Source of the DNA: Cellulosimicrobium sp. ES-005
Lineage (GTDB): Bacteria; Actinomycetota; Actinomycetes; Actinomycetales; Cellulomonadaceae
Length of the DNA stretch: 64,000 nucleotides
Reading direction: 5' to 3'
NCBI RefSeq assembly: GCF_040448685.1
Contig: NZ_CP159290.1
Span: 1,674,001-1,738,000 of the forward strand
In this document: one piece after another, positions 17,194 through 26,488 of the stretch
How the letters are laid out: each line of letters opens with the position of its first letter
How positions within the stretch are numbered: the stretch's first letter is position 1
The notes under the pieces: model-generated
What the model was told of the DNA's origin: nothing
Databases searched by the model: none
Seen by the model: only the letters and a program-made list of their open reading frames with translations
Translations under genes and position numbers: made by a program

Positions 17194-17820
17194 TCAGGCG
17201 GGGACGATGAGCCCGGCGGTCTGGGTCTTGGCGCGCTGGAGGCGGGCCTCGGCGTCGGACCAGTTGACGAGGTTCCACCAGGCGGTGACGTAGTCGGCGC
17301 GCACGTTCTGGTAGTCGAGGTAGTAGGCGTGCTCCCAGACGTCGAGCAGGACGATCGGGGTGAGGCCGAGGGTGAGGTTGCCCTGCTGGTCGTAGAGCTG
17401 GACGGTGACGAGCTTGGAGCCGATGGAGTCCCAGGCGAGGATGGCCCAGCCCGAGCCCTGGACTCCGGCGGCGACGGCGGCGAACTGCTTCTTGAAGGCG
17501 TCGAAGGAGCCGAAGTGCTCGTCGATCGCGGCGCCGATCTCGCCGGTGGGCTCGCCGCCGCCCTCGGGGGAGAGGTTGGTCCAGAAGGCGGAGTGGTTGA
17601 CGTGGCCGCCGAGGTTGAACGCGAGGTTCTTCTCGTGCAGGTTGATCGCGGCGAAGTCGCCGGTCTCGCGGGCCTCGGCGAGCTTCTCCAGGGCGGTGTT
17701 CGCGCCGGTGACGTAGGCCTGGTGGTGCTTGGAGTGGTGCAGCTCCATGATCCGCCCGGAGATGTGCGGCTCGAGCGCACCGTAGTCGTAGGACAGCTCG
17801 GGCAGGGTGTAGACGGGCAT
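17194..17820 (-). CDS. sodA: Superoxide dismutase, Fe/Mn family
   Basis: A 208-residue Fe/Mn superoxide dismutase converting superoxide to hydrogen peroxide and oxygen. Metal ligands fall in [10 protein letters not shown] (His28), HVNHSAFW (His76) and [10 protein letters not shown] (Asp160, His164). The WAILAWD segment and full-family length are present. There is no signal peptide. AGGAGG lies 9 nt before the ATG. The gene sits between the two halves of the respiratory cluster (ctaCDF and ctaE-qcrCAB), a sensible place for defence against respiratory superoxide, and each side of it carries a long palindrome. Confidence 0.97.
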   Translation of the reverse strand: MPVYTLPELSYDYGALEPHISGRIMELHHSKHHQAYVTGANTALEKLAEARETGDFAAINLHEKNLAFNLGGHVNHSAFWTNLSPEGGGEPTGEIGAAIDEHFGSFDAFKKQFAAVAAGVQGSGWAILAWDSIGSKLVTVQLYDQQGNLTLGLTPIVLLDVWEHAYYLDYQNVRADYVTAWWNLVNWSDAEARLQRAKTQTAGLIVPA

Positions 17821-17939
17821 CCGGAGTACCTCCTGGTACCGGGCCGCAGGAAGGGGTCCAGCGGCCGCTGTGTGCGGTGAACTGGCGGTGCCTCGACAGC
17901 CTCAGGCGGGCGCGGCCGCCCGCGCCCGGGTGCCGAGAC

Positions 17940-17995
17940 GACGATGACCCGCGACCTGTCCGCCTCGATGAGGGGACTGGTCGCGGGTCATCGTC
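17940..17995 (-). terminator. Terminator of the ctaE-qcrCAB operon
   Basis: A perfect 17-bp stem (17940-17956 with 17979-17995) closes a 22-nt loop, beginning 16 bp beyond the qcrB stop on the leftward strand. It also lies upstream of sodA, about 120 bp before its start, and so insulates sodA from qcrB read-through. Confidence 0.65.
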
Positions 17996-18011
17996 CTACT
18001 GTGCAGGAACC

Positions 18012-19775
18012 TCAGCGTCGACGCTCGTCGGCGCCCTTCTCCGGCTCGACGAGGTCGCGCCCACCACCGACGGTCGCGGCACCGGCCTCGATCTGCTCGT
18101 GGCTCTCGCCCTCGAGTGCGTCGTGCTCGCCGTGCGAGTGCGCGGCCGCGAGCTCGGCGGGCGTCACGGGCTCGATCCGGTCCTCGTAGAAGAACCGCGA
18201 CAGGCGCTGGAGACGCTTGTCCTTCTTGTAGCCCTTGCGGCGCACGCCGCGCGAGTCCGTCGCCGGCTCGATCTCGAGCGGCTCGTGGGCCTGGTAGTTG
18301 ACCCGGAGCCAGCGCTCCTGCTCGTCGAGCGGGCGGTGGACCTCGATGTACTCGCCATGCGCGAACCGCACGATCCGGCCCGTCTCGTGGCCGTGGAGCA
18401 CGAGCTCGCGGTCCTTGCGCTGCAGGCCGAGGCAGATGCGCTTGGTGATCCAGAACGCGAACCACGGGCCGACGAAGAACAGGATCCGGAACGCCCACGT
18501 GATCGTGTTGATCGACATGTGGAAGTGCGTCGCGATGAGGTCGTTCGACCCGGCGAGCGCCAGGATGATGAACGCCGTGAGGAACGCGACGCCCAGACCT
18601 GTGCGGACCGGGACGTTGCGCGGGCGGTCGAGGACGTGGTGCTCACGCTTGTCCTTCGTCACCGCGGCCTCGAGGAACGGGTAGACGAACAGGAACGTGA
18701 ACAGCAGGCCCGGGACGACCACGGCCGGGATCAGGACGTTGAGGGGCACGGTGTAGTCGCCCCACGTCACGAACTCCGCCTGGCCGGGCATCAGTCGTAG
18801 CGAGCCCTCGAGGAAGAGCATGTACCAGTCGGGCTGGGCTCCTGCGGACACCGGTGACGGGTCGAACGGGCCGTAGTTCCAGACGTTGTTGATCGCCATC
18901 GTGCCGCCCATGAGGGCGAGGATGCCGAACACGACGAAGAAGAAGCCGCCGGCCTTGGCCACGTACACCGGGAACAGCGGGTAGCCGACCACGTTCGTGT
19001 CCGTGCGGCCGCCACCGGGGTACTGCGTGTGCTTGTGCAGCACGACGAAGAACAGGTGGAGCGCGACGAGCGCGAGGATCAGGCCCGGCACCAGCAGGAT
19101 GTGCACCGTGAAGAGCCGGGGGATGATGTGCTCGCCCGGGAACTCGCCGCCGAAGATGAAGTACGAGAGGTACGACCCGATGAGGGGGATCGACTTCACG
19201 ACGCCGTCGGTGATGCGCAGGCCGTTGCCGGACAGGACGTCGTCCGGGAGGGAGTAGCCCGAGAAGCCGGCGGCGAGGCCCATGATCATGAGCAGCATGC
19301 CCACGAGCCAGTTGACCTCGCGCGGCTTGCGGAAGGCGCCGGTGAAGAACACGCGCATCATGTGCGTGACGATCGCGGCGAGGAAGATGAGCGCGGCCCA
19401 GTGGTGGATCTGCCGCATGAGCAGACCGCCGCGCACCTCGAAGGACATGTGCAGCGTCGACGCGAACGCGTCCGACATGAGCACGCCGTTCATCGACGCC
19501 GGCTCGCCGTGGTACGTGACGAGCGACATGCTCGGCACGAAGAACATGGTCAGGAAGATGCCCGTGAGGATCAGGACGACGAACGAGTACAGGGCGATCT
19601 CGCCCAGGAGGAACGACCAGTGGTCGGGGAAGACCTTGCGCGCGAACTCCTTGACGGCGACGCCGATGCTCGTGCGCTGGTCCAGGTAGTCGGCGGCCTT
19701 GCCGGCGGGGGTCGTCGGCGCGGCTGCCTTCGGTGCGGCCGCCTTGGGTGCGGCGGTTCCGGTGCTGGTGGTCAC
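18012..19775 (-). CDS. qcrB: Cytochrome bc1 complex cytochrome b subunit
   Basis: The 587-residue membrane subunit oxidises menaquinol and passes electrons to the Rieske and di-heme cytochrome c subunits. Heme b ligand histidines fall in MRQIHHWAALIF and FTVHILLVPG/LVALHLFFVVLHKH; the quinol-oxidation site PEWY of mitochondrial enzymes appears as PDWYML, as in actinobacteria. A long hydrophilic C-terminal extension (about residues 440-587) is the usual actinobacterial addition. The GTG start overlaps the qcrA stop by 4 nt. Confidence 0.97.
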   Translation of the reverse strand: MTTSTGTAAPKAAAPKAAAPTTPAGKAADYLDQRTSIGVAVKEFARKVFPDHWSFLLGEIALYSFVVLILTGIFLTMFFVPSMSLVTYHGEPASMNGVLMSDAFASTLHMSFEVRGGLLMRQIHHWAALIFLAAIVTHMMRVFFTGAFRKPREVNWLVGMLLMIMGLAAGFSGYSLPDDVLSGNGLRITDGVVKSIPLIGSYLSYFIFGGEFPGEHIIPRLFTVHILLVPGLILALVALHLFFVVLHKHTQYPGGGRTDTNVVGYPLFPVYVAKAGGFFFVVFGILALMGGTMAINNVWNYGPFDPSPVSAGAQPDWYMLFLEGSLRLMPGQAEFVTWGDYTVPLNVLIPAVVVPGLLFTFLFVYPFLEAAVTKDKREHHVLDRPRNVPVRTGLGVAFLTAFIILALAGSNDLIATHFHMSINTITWAFRILFFVGPWFAFWITKRICLGLQRKDRELVLHGHETGRIVRFAHGEYIEVHRPLDEQERWLRVNYQAHEPLEIEPATDSRGVRRKGYKKDKRLQRLSRFFYEDRIEPVTPAELAAAHSHGEHDALEGESHEQIEAGAATVGGGRDLVEPEKGADERRR

Positions 19776-20833
19776 TTCAGACGCTCCCAGAAGCTCGGGC
19801 CGATGGGCTCGTGGAAGTCGCTCTGGGCGACCAGGTAGCCCTCGTCATCAACGGTGATCGGCAGCTGCGGCAGGGGCCGCTTCGCGGGGCCGAAGACCAC
19901 CTTCGCGCTGTCGGCCACGTCGAACGTCGACTGGTGGCACGGGCACAGCAGGTGGTGCGTCTGCTGCTCGTAGAGCGCCACGGGGCAGCCGACGTGCGTG
20001 CAGATCTTGGAGAACGCGACGATGCCGTCGTACGACCAGCTCTCTCCCGGAGGGGACTGCTCGGACACGATGTCGCGCGGGTCGAGACGGACCAGCAGGA
20101 CGACGGCCTTGGCCTTCTCCGTGATCCACTCGTGGGACTGCATCTCCTCCTGGGAGGCCTCGGGGATGATGTGCACGACCGAGCCGATCGTCACGTCCGC
20201 CGCCTTGATGGGCCGACCCGAGGGGTCGATCGCGAGGCGCGTCCCGGGCTTCCAGAGCGTGTGCTTGAACTTCGAGACGTTCCAGTCGCCGCCGACGCTC
20301 CCGACGAGCGGGACGGCGATGGTGAGCGGGAACAGCGCGAGCGCGGAGATGACCGCGCCCTTGAGGACGCCGCGACGGGCGATGCCCGAGTCCTTGGCGC
20401 CGGCCTCGAGCTCGGCGATCGCGCCGGCGCGGGTCTCCGCGTCGCTCGCGATCGGGTGGCGCTCGTCGACCTTCTCGTGGTCGGACATGAGCACCTTCGC
20501 CCAGTGCACGGCACCGAGTCCGATGCCGAGCAGCGCGAAGGCGATGGCGACGCCGAGCGAGAGCGTCGACAGGCGCACGCCGGCCGTGGTCCCGTCCGGC
20601 GGGATGACGAAGTACACGACGAGCGCGGCGATCGTGCCGATCACCGAGATGCCGAAGAGCGTCGCGACCTGGCGCTCGGCGCGCTTCGACGCCTTCGGGT
20701 CGCGGTCCGCCATGCGGCTCTTGTGCTCGGGCAGCCCCGGGTCCGGGAAGGTGTCGAGGGTGCCGTGCTCCTCGCGGTGCCCGACCTCGCGGTGCGAGGA
20801 CTCGGGCGACCGGGGGTTCTGGTAGTCGCTCAC
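19772..20833 (-). CDS. qcrA: Cytochrome bc1 complex Rieske iron-sulfur subunit
   Basis: A 353-residue Rieske protein with three membrane helices (around residues 60-80, 100-120 and 160-185), the actinobacterial form, and a C-terminal [2Fe-2S] domain. The cluster ligands are seen in CTHVGCPVALYE and CPCHQSTFD. It starts with GTG (VSDYQNP), overlapping the qcrC stop by 4 nt, and ends overlapping the qcrB start by 4 nt. It transfers electrons from menaquinol to cytochrome cc within the bc1-aa3 supercomplex. Confidence 0.96.
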   Translation of the reverse strand: MSDYQNPRSPESSHREVGHREEHGTLDTFPDPGLPEHKSRMADRDPKASKRAERQVATLFGISVIGTIAALVVYFVIPPDGTTAGVRLSTLSLGVAIAFALLGIGLGAVHWAKVLMSDHEKVDERHPIASDAETRAGAIAELEAGAKDSGIARRGVLKGAVISALALFPLTIAVPLVGSVGGDWNVSKFKHTLWKPGTRLAIDPSGRPIKAADVTIGSVVHIIPEASQEEMQSHEWITEKAKAVVLLVRLDPRDIVSEQSPPGESWSYDGIVAFSKICTHVGCPVALYEQQTHHLLCPCHQSTFDVADSAKVVFGPAKRPLPQLPITVDDEGYLVAQSDFHEPIGPSFWERLK

Positions 20834-21609
20834 GAGGACTTCGCTCCGATCCACACTGCGGCCCCGATGAGGAGGCCCATTCCGACGATCCAGGCCCACA
20901 GGCCCTCGCTGACCGGGCCGAGCGAGCCGAGCGACAGGCCACCGGCCGAGCCCTCACGCTGGAACTCGAGGAACGCGATGACGTCGCGCTTCTCCTCGGG
21001 CGTGACGGTCGCGTCGTTGAAGACCGGCATCGACTGCGGGCCGGTGAGCATCGCCTGGTAGATGTTGCGCTCCGACGTCTCCCACAGCGGGGGCGCGAAC
21101 TTGCCCTCCGAGAGCGCGCCGCCCGCGCCGACGGCGTTGTGGCACATCGCGCAGTTGGTGCGGAAGATCGCGGCACCGTTCGCGACGTCGCCGAGCGAGG
21201 CGTCGACCTGCTCGTCCGTCGGGATCGCCGGGCCCGCGCCGAGCGAGGCGACGTAGGCGGCGAGCTGCGCCGTCTGCTCCTCGTCGAACTGGCGAGGCTT
21301 CTGGATGGCCTGCGGACCGTCCATCTGCATGGGCATGCGGCCGGTGGACACCTGGAAGTCGACCGACGCTGCGCCGACGCCGACGAGCGACGGAGCCGTG
21401 TCCGAGCCCTCGGCGTTCGGGCCGTGGCACGTGGCGCAGTTGGCCTGGAACAGCTTCTGGCCGGTCTCGATGTCCTCGGTGCTGGCGGTCTCGGCGTTGG
21501 CCGGAGTCGGTGCAAAGGCGGCGTAGACGCCACCGGTGACCAGCAGCGCCAGCAGCAGCAGCACGACCGGCGCGAGGCGGTGGTGTCTGCGGGCGGCGAG
21601 TGCCTTCAC
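20830..21609 (-). CDS. qcrC: Di-heme cytochrome c subunit of bc1 complex
   Basis: A 259-residue protein with an N-terminal membrane anchor/signal (about residues 12-35), two c-type heme sites (CATCH at 58-62 and CAMCH at 153-157) and a C-terminal transmembrane helix (about residues 235-255). This di-heme architecture replaces the soluble cytochrome c in actinobacteria and delivers electrons directly to CuA of CtaC. GTG 21609 is preceded by GAGGA. It follows ctaE by 73 bp in the same transcript direction. Confidence 0.96.
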   Translation of the reverse strand: MKALAARRHHRLAPVVLLLLALLVTGGVYAAFAPTPANAETASTEDIETGQKLFQANCATCHGPNAEGSDTAPSLVGVGAASVDFQVSTGRMPMQMDGPQAIQKPRQFDEEQTAQLAAYVASLGAGPAIPTDEQVDASLGDVANGAAIFRTNCAMCHNAVGAGGALSEGKFAPPLWETSERNIYQAMLTGPQSMPVFNDATVTPEEKRDVIAFLEFQREGSAGGLSLGSLGPVSEGLWAWIVGMGLLIGAAVWIGAKSS

Positions 21610-21682
21610 GAAATGATCCTCGTCTCGCAGGTGGGGGAGCAGGGGGCGGATGGGCGGGCCGGGGCGGACCCCGGGCGGGTCG

Positions 21683-22324
21683 TCAGCGCAAGATGTAGAT
21701 CACGAAGAACAGCGCGATCCACACGACGTCGACGAAGTGCCAGTAGTAGGACGTCACGATGGCCGTCGTGGCCTCGTGGTGCCCGAAGTTCTTGGCCGAG
21801 AACGAGCGGCCGAGAAGGAACAGGAAGGCGATCAGGCCACCGACGACGTGGAGGCCGTGGAAGCCGGTCGTGATGTAGAAGACGGAGCCGTAGGGCGTCG
21901 AGGAGATCGAGACGCCGTGCTCGACGAGCTCGGCGTACTCGAAGATCTGACCACCGATGAAGAACGCACCCATGAGGAACGTGAGCGTCATCCACTCGTT
22001 CATCCCCCAGCGGTTCACCTGGAAGATCGAGCCGGTGCGCACGGGCTGGAAGCGCTCGGCGGCCCACACGCCCATCTGGCACGTCACCGACGACAGCACC
22101 AGGACGGTCGTGTTGATCGCCGCGAAGGTCAGGTTGAGCTTGTCCGCTTGCAGGGCCCACTCGTCGGCGGGCATCACGGCGCGGACCGTGAAGTACATGG
22201 CGAAGAGGCCGGCGAAGAACATGAGCTCGCTGGCCAGCCACACGATCGTCCCGACCGAGACGGGGTTCGGTCGGTTGACGCTCACGTGCTGATGGGCGTG
22301 GGGGGCAGCCGTTGCGGTCGACAC
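21683..22324 (-). CDS. ctaE: Cytochrome c oxidase subunit III
   Basis: About 213 residues, with five to seven membrane helices, of the actinobacterial subunit III type; it stabilises proton pumping by the aa3 oxidase. The family stretch [20 protein letters not shown] is present near the N-terminus, and [12 protein letters not shown] contains the conserved His. GTG 22324 is chosen because CATAAT ends 7 nt before it and no ribosome binding site exists; ATG 22333, three codons upstream, overlaps that hexamer and is the alternative. It heads the ctaE-qcrC-qcrA-qcrB operon, which is separate from ctaCDF, as in mycobacteria. Confidence 0.93.
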   Translation of the reverse strand: MSTATAAPHAHQHVSVNRPNPVSVGTIVWLASELMFFAGLFAMYFTVRAVMPADEWALQADKLNLTFAAINTTVLVLSSVTCQMGVWAAERFQPVRTGSIFQVNRWGMNEWMTLTFLMGAFFIGGQIFEYAELVEHGVSISSTPYGSVFYITTGFHGLHVVGGLIAFLFLLGRSFSAKNFGHHEATTAIVTSYYWHFVDVVWIALFFVIYILR

Positions 22325-22641
22325 AGGAGCCATTATGGCCGACGAACGGCCGGTCCGCGGCACGCAGACGGCCGCCCGGAGGCGGTGAATCTCACAATGT
22401 CTCCAGATCTTCCCACGGAGACCTGCACTTGGTGACGGATCGCTGCTAAGTGCCATGAAACTGGCATGCGCCCGAGGGCGGCCAGGGCCCTTGGTCCCGG
22501 GCCCCGCGCCGGTCGGCGTCGGTACCGCGCGAGGGGGTGCTGCGATCCGCTCCGACGTGCCAAGATGCCAGTCGGGACGTGCGCGCCGCGGTGCCGTGGC
22601 GCGCCCTCCCCGACCACCCTGAGGGAACCACGAAGGCGACG
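22325..22641. promoter_or_regulatory. Divergent promoter region between ctaE and the receiver-like gene
   Basis: No gene is supported. Leftward, CATAAT (just upstream of 22324) is the likely ctaE -10. There is a 6-bp inverted repeat, GTCTCC at 22399-22404 with GGAGAC at 22417-22422, and a TGCCA...TGGCA palindrome near 22452-22468; either could be a regulator site. Base composition is less GC-rich near 22390-22470 than around it, consistent with promoter DNA. Confidence 0.4.
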
Positions 22642-23088
22642 GTGACGACGATGACGACGACCGTGACGACGACGCACGGGGACACGAGCGTGACCCCGCG
22701 CGCGCCGCGCATCCTCCTCTACAGCGACGACGTGACGGTGCGCGAGCAGGTGCGCCTCGCCGTGGGGCGGCGGCTGGGTGCGGGTCAGCCGGACATCGAG
22801 TGGCTCGAGGTCGCGACGCCGGTGGCGGTCGTGACCGCGGCGGACGCGGGCGGCTGGGACCTGCTCGTCCTCGACGGGGAGGCCGACAAGGCCGGCGGCA
22901 TGGGCCTGTGCCGGCAGCTCAAGAACGAGGTCTACCGCTGCCCGCCGGTCCTGGTCCTCACCGGCAGGCCGCAGGACGGTTGGCTAGCATCGTGGTCGCT
23001 CGCCGACGACGCGGTGCCCCGGCCGTTCGACGCGGTCGCCCTCCAGCGCGCCGTCGCCGACCTGCTGCGTGCCGCCGGCACGCGGTAG
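22642..23088 (+). CDS. Atypical response-regulator receiver-domain protein
   Basis: About 148 residues forming a single receiver-like domain with no output domain. The acidic pair appears as LLYSDDVTV, the candidate phospho-acceptor Asp in [10 protein letters not shown], and the Thr in VLVLTGRP, but the invariant lysine position reads VPRPFD (Arg). It may therefore be a pseudo-receiver that senses or scaffolds without normal phosphorylation. GTG 22642 follows GAAGG at 5-6 nt; a Thr-rich run follows, so GTG 22690 (beginning VTPRAPRIL) with GGGGA upstream is a plausible alternative. It precedes trpD by 33 bp, opposite ctaE. Confidence 0.7.
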   Translation: MTTMTTTVTTTHGDTSVTPRAPRILLYSDDVTVREQVRLAVGRRLGAGQPDIEWLEVATPVAVVTAADAGGWDLLVLDGEADKAGGMGLCRQLKNEVYRCPPVLVLTGRPQDGWLASWSLADDAVPRPFDAVALQRAVADLLRAAGTR

Positions 23089-23121
23089 CCGACAGGAGAC
23101 CGACCAGCCGAAGGGCCGCCC

Positions 23122-24219
23122 GTGACCGCCACCCCGCACCCCGCCGCCTCGACCACGAGCGACTCGACGGGCACGGGGCTCACGTGGCCCGGCCTGCTGA
23201 CCGAGCTCGTCGCGGGGCACGACCTCGACGCCGACTCCACCGCGTGGGCGATGGACCAGGTGATGTCGGGCGAGGTGTCGCCCGTGCGTCTCGCGAGCTT
23301 CCTCGTGGCGCTGCGCGCGAAGGGCGAGACGGTCGCCGAGCTGACCGGGCTCGCCGACGCGATGCTGGCCCACGCCAGCCGGTTCGCCGTGGACGGTCCG
23401 GCGGTCGACATCGTCGGCACGGGCGGCGACCGCGCGCACACGGTCAACATCTCGACCATGGCGTCGCTCGTCATCGCGGGCGCGGGCGTGCGGGTCGTCA
23501 AGCACGGCAACCGCGCCGCGACCTCGTCGTCGGGCGCCGCGGACGTGCTCGAGGAGCTCGGCATCCGGCTCGACCACGGGCCGGAGCGGGTGGCCCGCAT
23601 CGTGCAGGAGGCGGGGATCACGTTCTGCTTCGCGATGGTCTTCCACCCGTCCATGCGACACGCGGGCGTCGCGCGCAAGGAGCTCGGCATCCCGACGGCG
23701 TTCAACGTCCTCGGCCCGCTGACGAATCCTGCGCAACCCCGTGCGGCCGCCATCGGTGTCGCGGACGCGCGCATGGCGCCGCTCATCGCCGGGGTGCTGG
23801 CGGGGCGGGGGACCTCGGCGCTCGTGTTCCGCGGCGACGACGGGCTCGACGAGCTCGCGGCGACGGGCGGGGCGACCGTCTGGGAGGTGCGCGACGGCGT
23901 CGTGACCGAGCAGCGGCTCGACCCGGTCGCCGACCTGGGCCTCGCGCCGGTGACGATCGCCGAGCTGCGCGGTGGCGAGGCGGCGCACAACGCCGAGGTC
24001 GCCCGGCGTTTCCTGGCAGGCGAGGCCGGCCCGGTGCGCGAGACCGTGCTGCTCAACGCGGCCGCCGGTCTCGTCGCGGACGGCACGCTGCCCGGGACCG
24101 CGCAGGGGACGCTCGCCGAGCGGCTCCGCGCCGCCTACGAGATCGCGGCGCGCAGCGTGGACACGGGTGCCGCCCGCGACGTCCTCGCGCGCTGGGCCGA
24201 GGCCGCGGCGCGGGACTGA
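23122..24219 (+). CDS. trpD: Anthranilate phosphoribosyltransferase
   Basis: The 365-residue enzyme transfers phosphoribosyl from PRPP to anthranilate in tryptophan synthesis. The PRPP-binding motif [19 protein letters not shown], the [20 protein letters not shown] anthranilate/PRPP segment and [14 protein letters not shown] are all intact. The start is GTG with GAAGGG upstream. It is a stand-alone copy, not in a trp operon. It lies divergent from ctaE-qcrCAB as in Mycobacterium tuberculosis (Rv2192c next to Rv2193), so this is conserved actinobacterial order. Confidence 0.95.
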   Translation: MTATPHPAASTTSDSTGTGLTWPGLLTELVAGHDLDADSTAWAMDQVMSGEVSPVRLASFLVALRAKGETVAELTGLADAMLAHASRFAVDGPAVDIVGTGGDRAHTVNISTMASLVIAGAGVRVVKHGNRAATSSSGAADVLEELGIRLDHGPERVARIVQEAGITFCFAMVFHPSMRHAGVARKELGIPTAFNVLGPLTNPAQPRAAAIGVADARMAPLIAGVLAGRGTSALVFRGDDGLDELAATGGATVWEVRDGVVTEQRLDPVADLGLAPVTIAELRGGEAAHNAEVARRFLAGEAGPVRETVLLNAAAGLVADGTLPGTAQGTLAERLRAAYEIAARSVDTGAARDVLARWAEAAARD

Positions 24220-24261
24220 GACCCCGCGGCGGCAGGCCGGCCGGCGGCGCCAGGCGGCCCG

Positions 24262-24543
24262 TCAGTCGTCGAGGCCGAGCGCGAACGCCTGCTCGAGGTC
24301 GACGTTCGAGTAGGCGCGGAACGCGATGAACGTCTCCGTGCGCACGACCCCGGAGACCTTGCTGATGCGGTCCGCGATGACGTCGGCGAGCTGGTCGTGC
24401 TCCTCGACGCGCACCATCGCGACCAGGTCCGCCTTGCCCGTGACCGAGTAGACCTCGCTGACGCCGCGAAGGTCCGCGACCTCCGACGCGACCTCGGGGA
24501 TACGGTCGGGCGCGGTGTCGATCAGGACGATGGCGGTCAGCAT
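24262..24543 (-). CDS. Stand-alone Lrp/AsnC ligand-binding (RAM) domain protein
   Basis: A 93-residue protein consisting only of the beta-alpha-beta-beta-alpha-beta effector domain of Lrp/AsnC regulators (LTAIVLIDTAPDRIPEVASE, TGKADLVAMVRVEEHDQLAD), without a helix-turn-helix. Such proteins oligomerise and bind amino acids; they may modulate full-length Lrp proteins. The ATG at 24543 is preceded by GGAGGA at 4-5 nt and overlaps the end of the upstream exonuclease gene by 7 nt, so the two are co-transcribed. The ligand is unknown. Confidence 0.88.
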   Translation of the reverse strand: MLTAIVLIDTAPDRIPEVASEVADLRGVSEVYSVTGKADLVAMVRVEEHDQLADVIADRISKVSGVVRTETFIAFRAYSNVDLEQAFALGLDD

Positions 24544-26381
24544 GGTTCCTCCGGGGTCGGGTCGTCGACTGGCGACCACTCTACGGTCACGCCGGGCGCC
24601 GCGTGCGTCAGGTCGGGGCGGTCGACCGGGTCGGCGTGGCGCGCGACGTCACGGGCCGTGGCGGCGAGGTCCACGTGGGACCCCGCGGATCGGACCGGGC
24701 ACGCCCACGGGCCGGTGACGTCGACGATCCGCACGCCCGGCTCCTGGAGCCACGACAGCAGGATCTCGGCCTCGTGGGGGTGGCTCGCCGGGGCGGGCGG
24801 CACGGGCGGTGCGACCGTCTCCGCCGTCGCGACGAGCGCGTGCACGAGGGGCCACGGGTCCGCGCCGGGCTCGCTCACCCCGGTCGCGGCGAGGCGCGCG
24901 TGGCGCACCACGACGATCTCCCACCCGCCCGCGTCCGTCGCGCGGGCGGCGACGAGCTCGGCGCACGCCGCGAGCGGGGCGAGCCGCTGGGCGCGCGCGG
25001 CGCCCGCGAGGTAGGCCCGCAGTCGGTGCGTGAGCTCTCCCGCCTGCTCGAACCGCTCGTCGCGCGAGAGCGCGACGATCCGGCGCCCGAGCTCCGCGAC
25101 GACGTGGGACGGGTCTGACTCGAACGCCTCCCGCACGCCTCCGGCGACGGCCGCGTAGCCGGTGTCGCGCTCGGCGGTCGTGCACGGGGCCGAGCAGCGT
25201 CCCATCTCGGCGAGGACGCACGCCGTGGCCCCGGGCGAGGCGACGACCGGGAGCCGGCGCGTGCACTGGCGCAGCGGGAACGCGTCGTGGAGGGCGTCGA
25301 CGGCGGCCTGGGCTTGGTGCTTGGACGCGAACGGCCCGATGTGGGCGGCCGGGGCCCGCACGTCGCGCACGACGGACAGGCGCGGGTACGTCTCGTCCGT
25401 GAGCCGGACCCAGGTCATGCGCTCGGGGTGGCGCGACCTCCGGTTGTAGCGCGGCGCGTGCTCCGCGATGAGGCGCAGCTCGCGCACCTGCGCCTCGAGC
25501 GGGGTCGCGCACACGACCGGGGTGACGGCGTGCGCGACACGCACCATCTCGGTGATGCGGCTGCGCTTCTCCGAGCGGGTGAAGTACGACCGGACGCGGC
25601 GCCGGATGGACGTCGACGTGCCGACGTAGAGGACCTCGTCCCCGGGCCCGCGGAAGAGGTAGACGCCCGGTGCGTCCGGGAGGCCGTCCGCGAGGTGCCG
25701 CTTGCGCCGGACGTCCTGCGGGACCGGGTCAGTCGCGCCCGCGAGGTCCTCGAGATGGGTGACGCCCAGGGGCCCGAGCCGCGCGAGGAGCGCGTGCAGC
25801 ACGTCCACAGTGGCGCGCGCGTCGGCGAGCGCGCGGTGGTCGGGCGTCACCGTGGCCCGGAACAGCGCGGCGAGGGTCGCGAGCTTGTGGTTCGGCGCCT
25901 CGTCGCGCGTCACGACGCGGCGCGCGAGCGGGACGGTGTCGAGCACCTGGTTCCCGGGCCACTCGTAGCCCGCGGCCCGGCACGCGGCCTTGAGGAACGA
26001 GATGTCGAACGGCGCGTTGTGCGCGACGAGCACGGCGCCGCGGGCGAACTCCAGGAAGCTCGGCAGCACGGCCTCGATGCGCGGCGCCGTCGCGACCATG
26101 GCCGACGTGATCCCCGTGAGCCGGGCGACGAAGGCGGGGACGGGCACGCCCGGGTCGACGAGCGTCTGGAACTCGCCGAGCACCTCGCCGCCGCGCACCT
26201 TCACGGCGCCGATCTCCGTGATGCCGGCGCCCGCGGGCGACCCGCCCGTCGTCTCCAGGTCGACGACGACGAACGTCACGTCGCGCAGCGGCGTCCCGAG
26301 GTCGTCCAGCGTGGGCTGGACGGGCGCGCCCCGCGGCACGGACCCCTCGCGGGAGGAGGCGAGGAGGGGACCGGACGACAT
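24537..26381 (-). CDS. DEDDh 3'-5' exonuclease fused to a UvrC-like GIY-YIG module
   Basis: A 614-residue fusion. Residues about 35-205 form a DEDDh exonuclease like the DNA polymerase III epsilon subunit, with VVVDLETTG (ExoI), LVAHNAPFD (ExoII) and HRALADARATVD (ExoIII). Residues about 225-310 are a GIY-YIG nuclease (GVYLFRGP, LYVGTSTSIRRRV). A UvrC-like Cys region (CVLAEMGRCSAPC) and UVR-like helix follow. It is not full UvrC, since the RNase H and HhH parts are missing. The arrangement resembles M. tuberculosis Rv2191. A role in DNA repair is inferred. ATG 26381 has TAGCCT ending 7 nt upstream (leaderless). Confidence 0.88.
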   Translation of the reverse strand: MSSGPLLASSREGSVPRGAPVQPTLDDLGTPLRDVTFVVVDLETTGGSPAGAGITEIGAVKVRGGEVLGEFQTLVDPGVPVPAFVARLTGITSAMVATAPRIEAVLPSFLEFARGAVLVAHNAPFDISFLKAACRAAGYEWPGNQVLDTVPLARRVVTRDEAPNHKLATLAALFRATVTPDHRALADARATVDVLHALLARLGPLGVTHLEDLAGATDPVPQDVRRKRHLADGLPDAPGVYLFRGPGDEVLYVGTSTSIRRRVRSYFTRSEKRSRITEMVRVAHAVTPVVCATPLEAQVRELRLIAEHAPRYNRRSRHPERMTWVRLTDETYPRLSVVRDVRAPAAHIGPFASKHQAQAAVDALHDAFPLRQCTRRLPVVASPGATACVLAEMGRCSAPCTTAERDTGYAAVAGGVREAFESDPSHVVAELGRRIVALSRDERFEQAGELTHRLRAYLAGAARAQRLAPLAACAELVAARATDAGGWEIVVVRHARLAATGVSEPGADPWPLVHALVATAETVAPPVPPAPASHPHEAEILLSWLQEPGVRIVDVTGPWACPVRSAGSHVDLAATARDVARHADPVDRPDLTHAAPGVTVEWSPVDDPTPEEPC

Positions 26382-26488
26382 GGCGGCGAGGCTAGCGACG
26401 GCCACCGACACGATCCGTCGTGTCCCGCGGCCACGCCCTCGGCACGGCATAGGGTGGGTGCACGGGAATCGGGACGATCGGGGACGAA

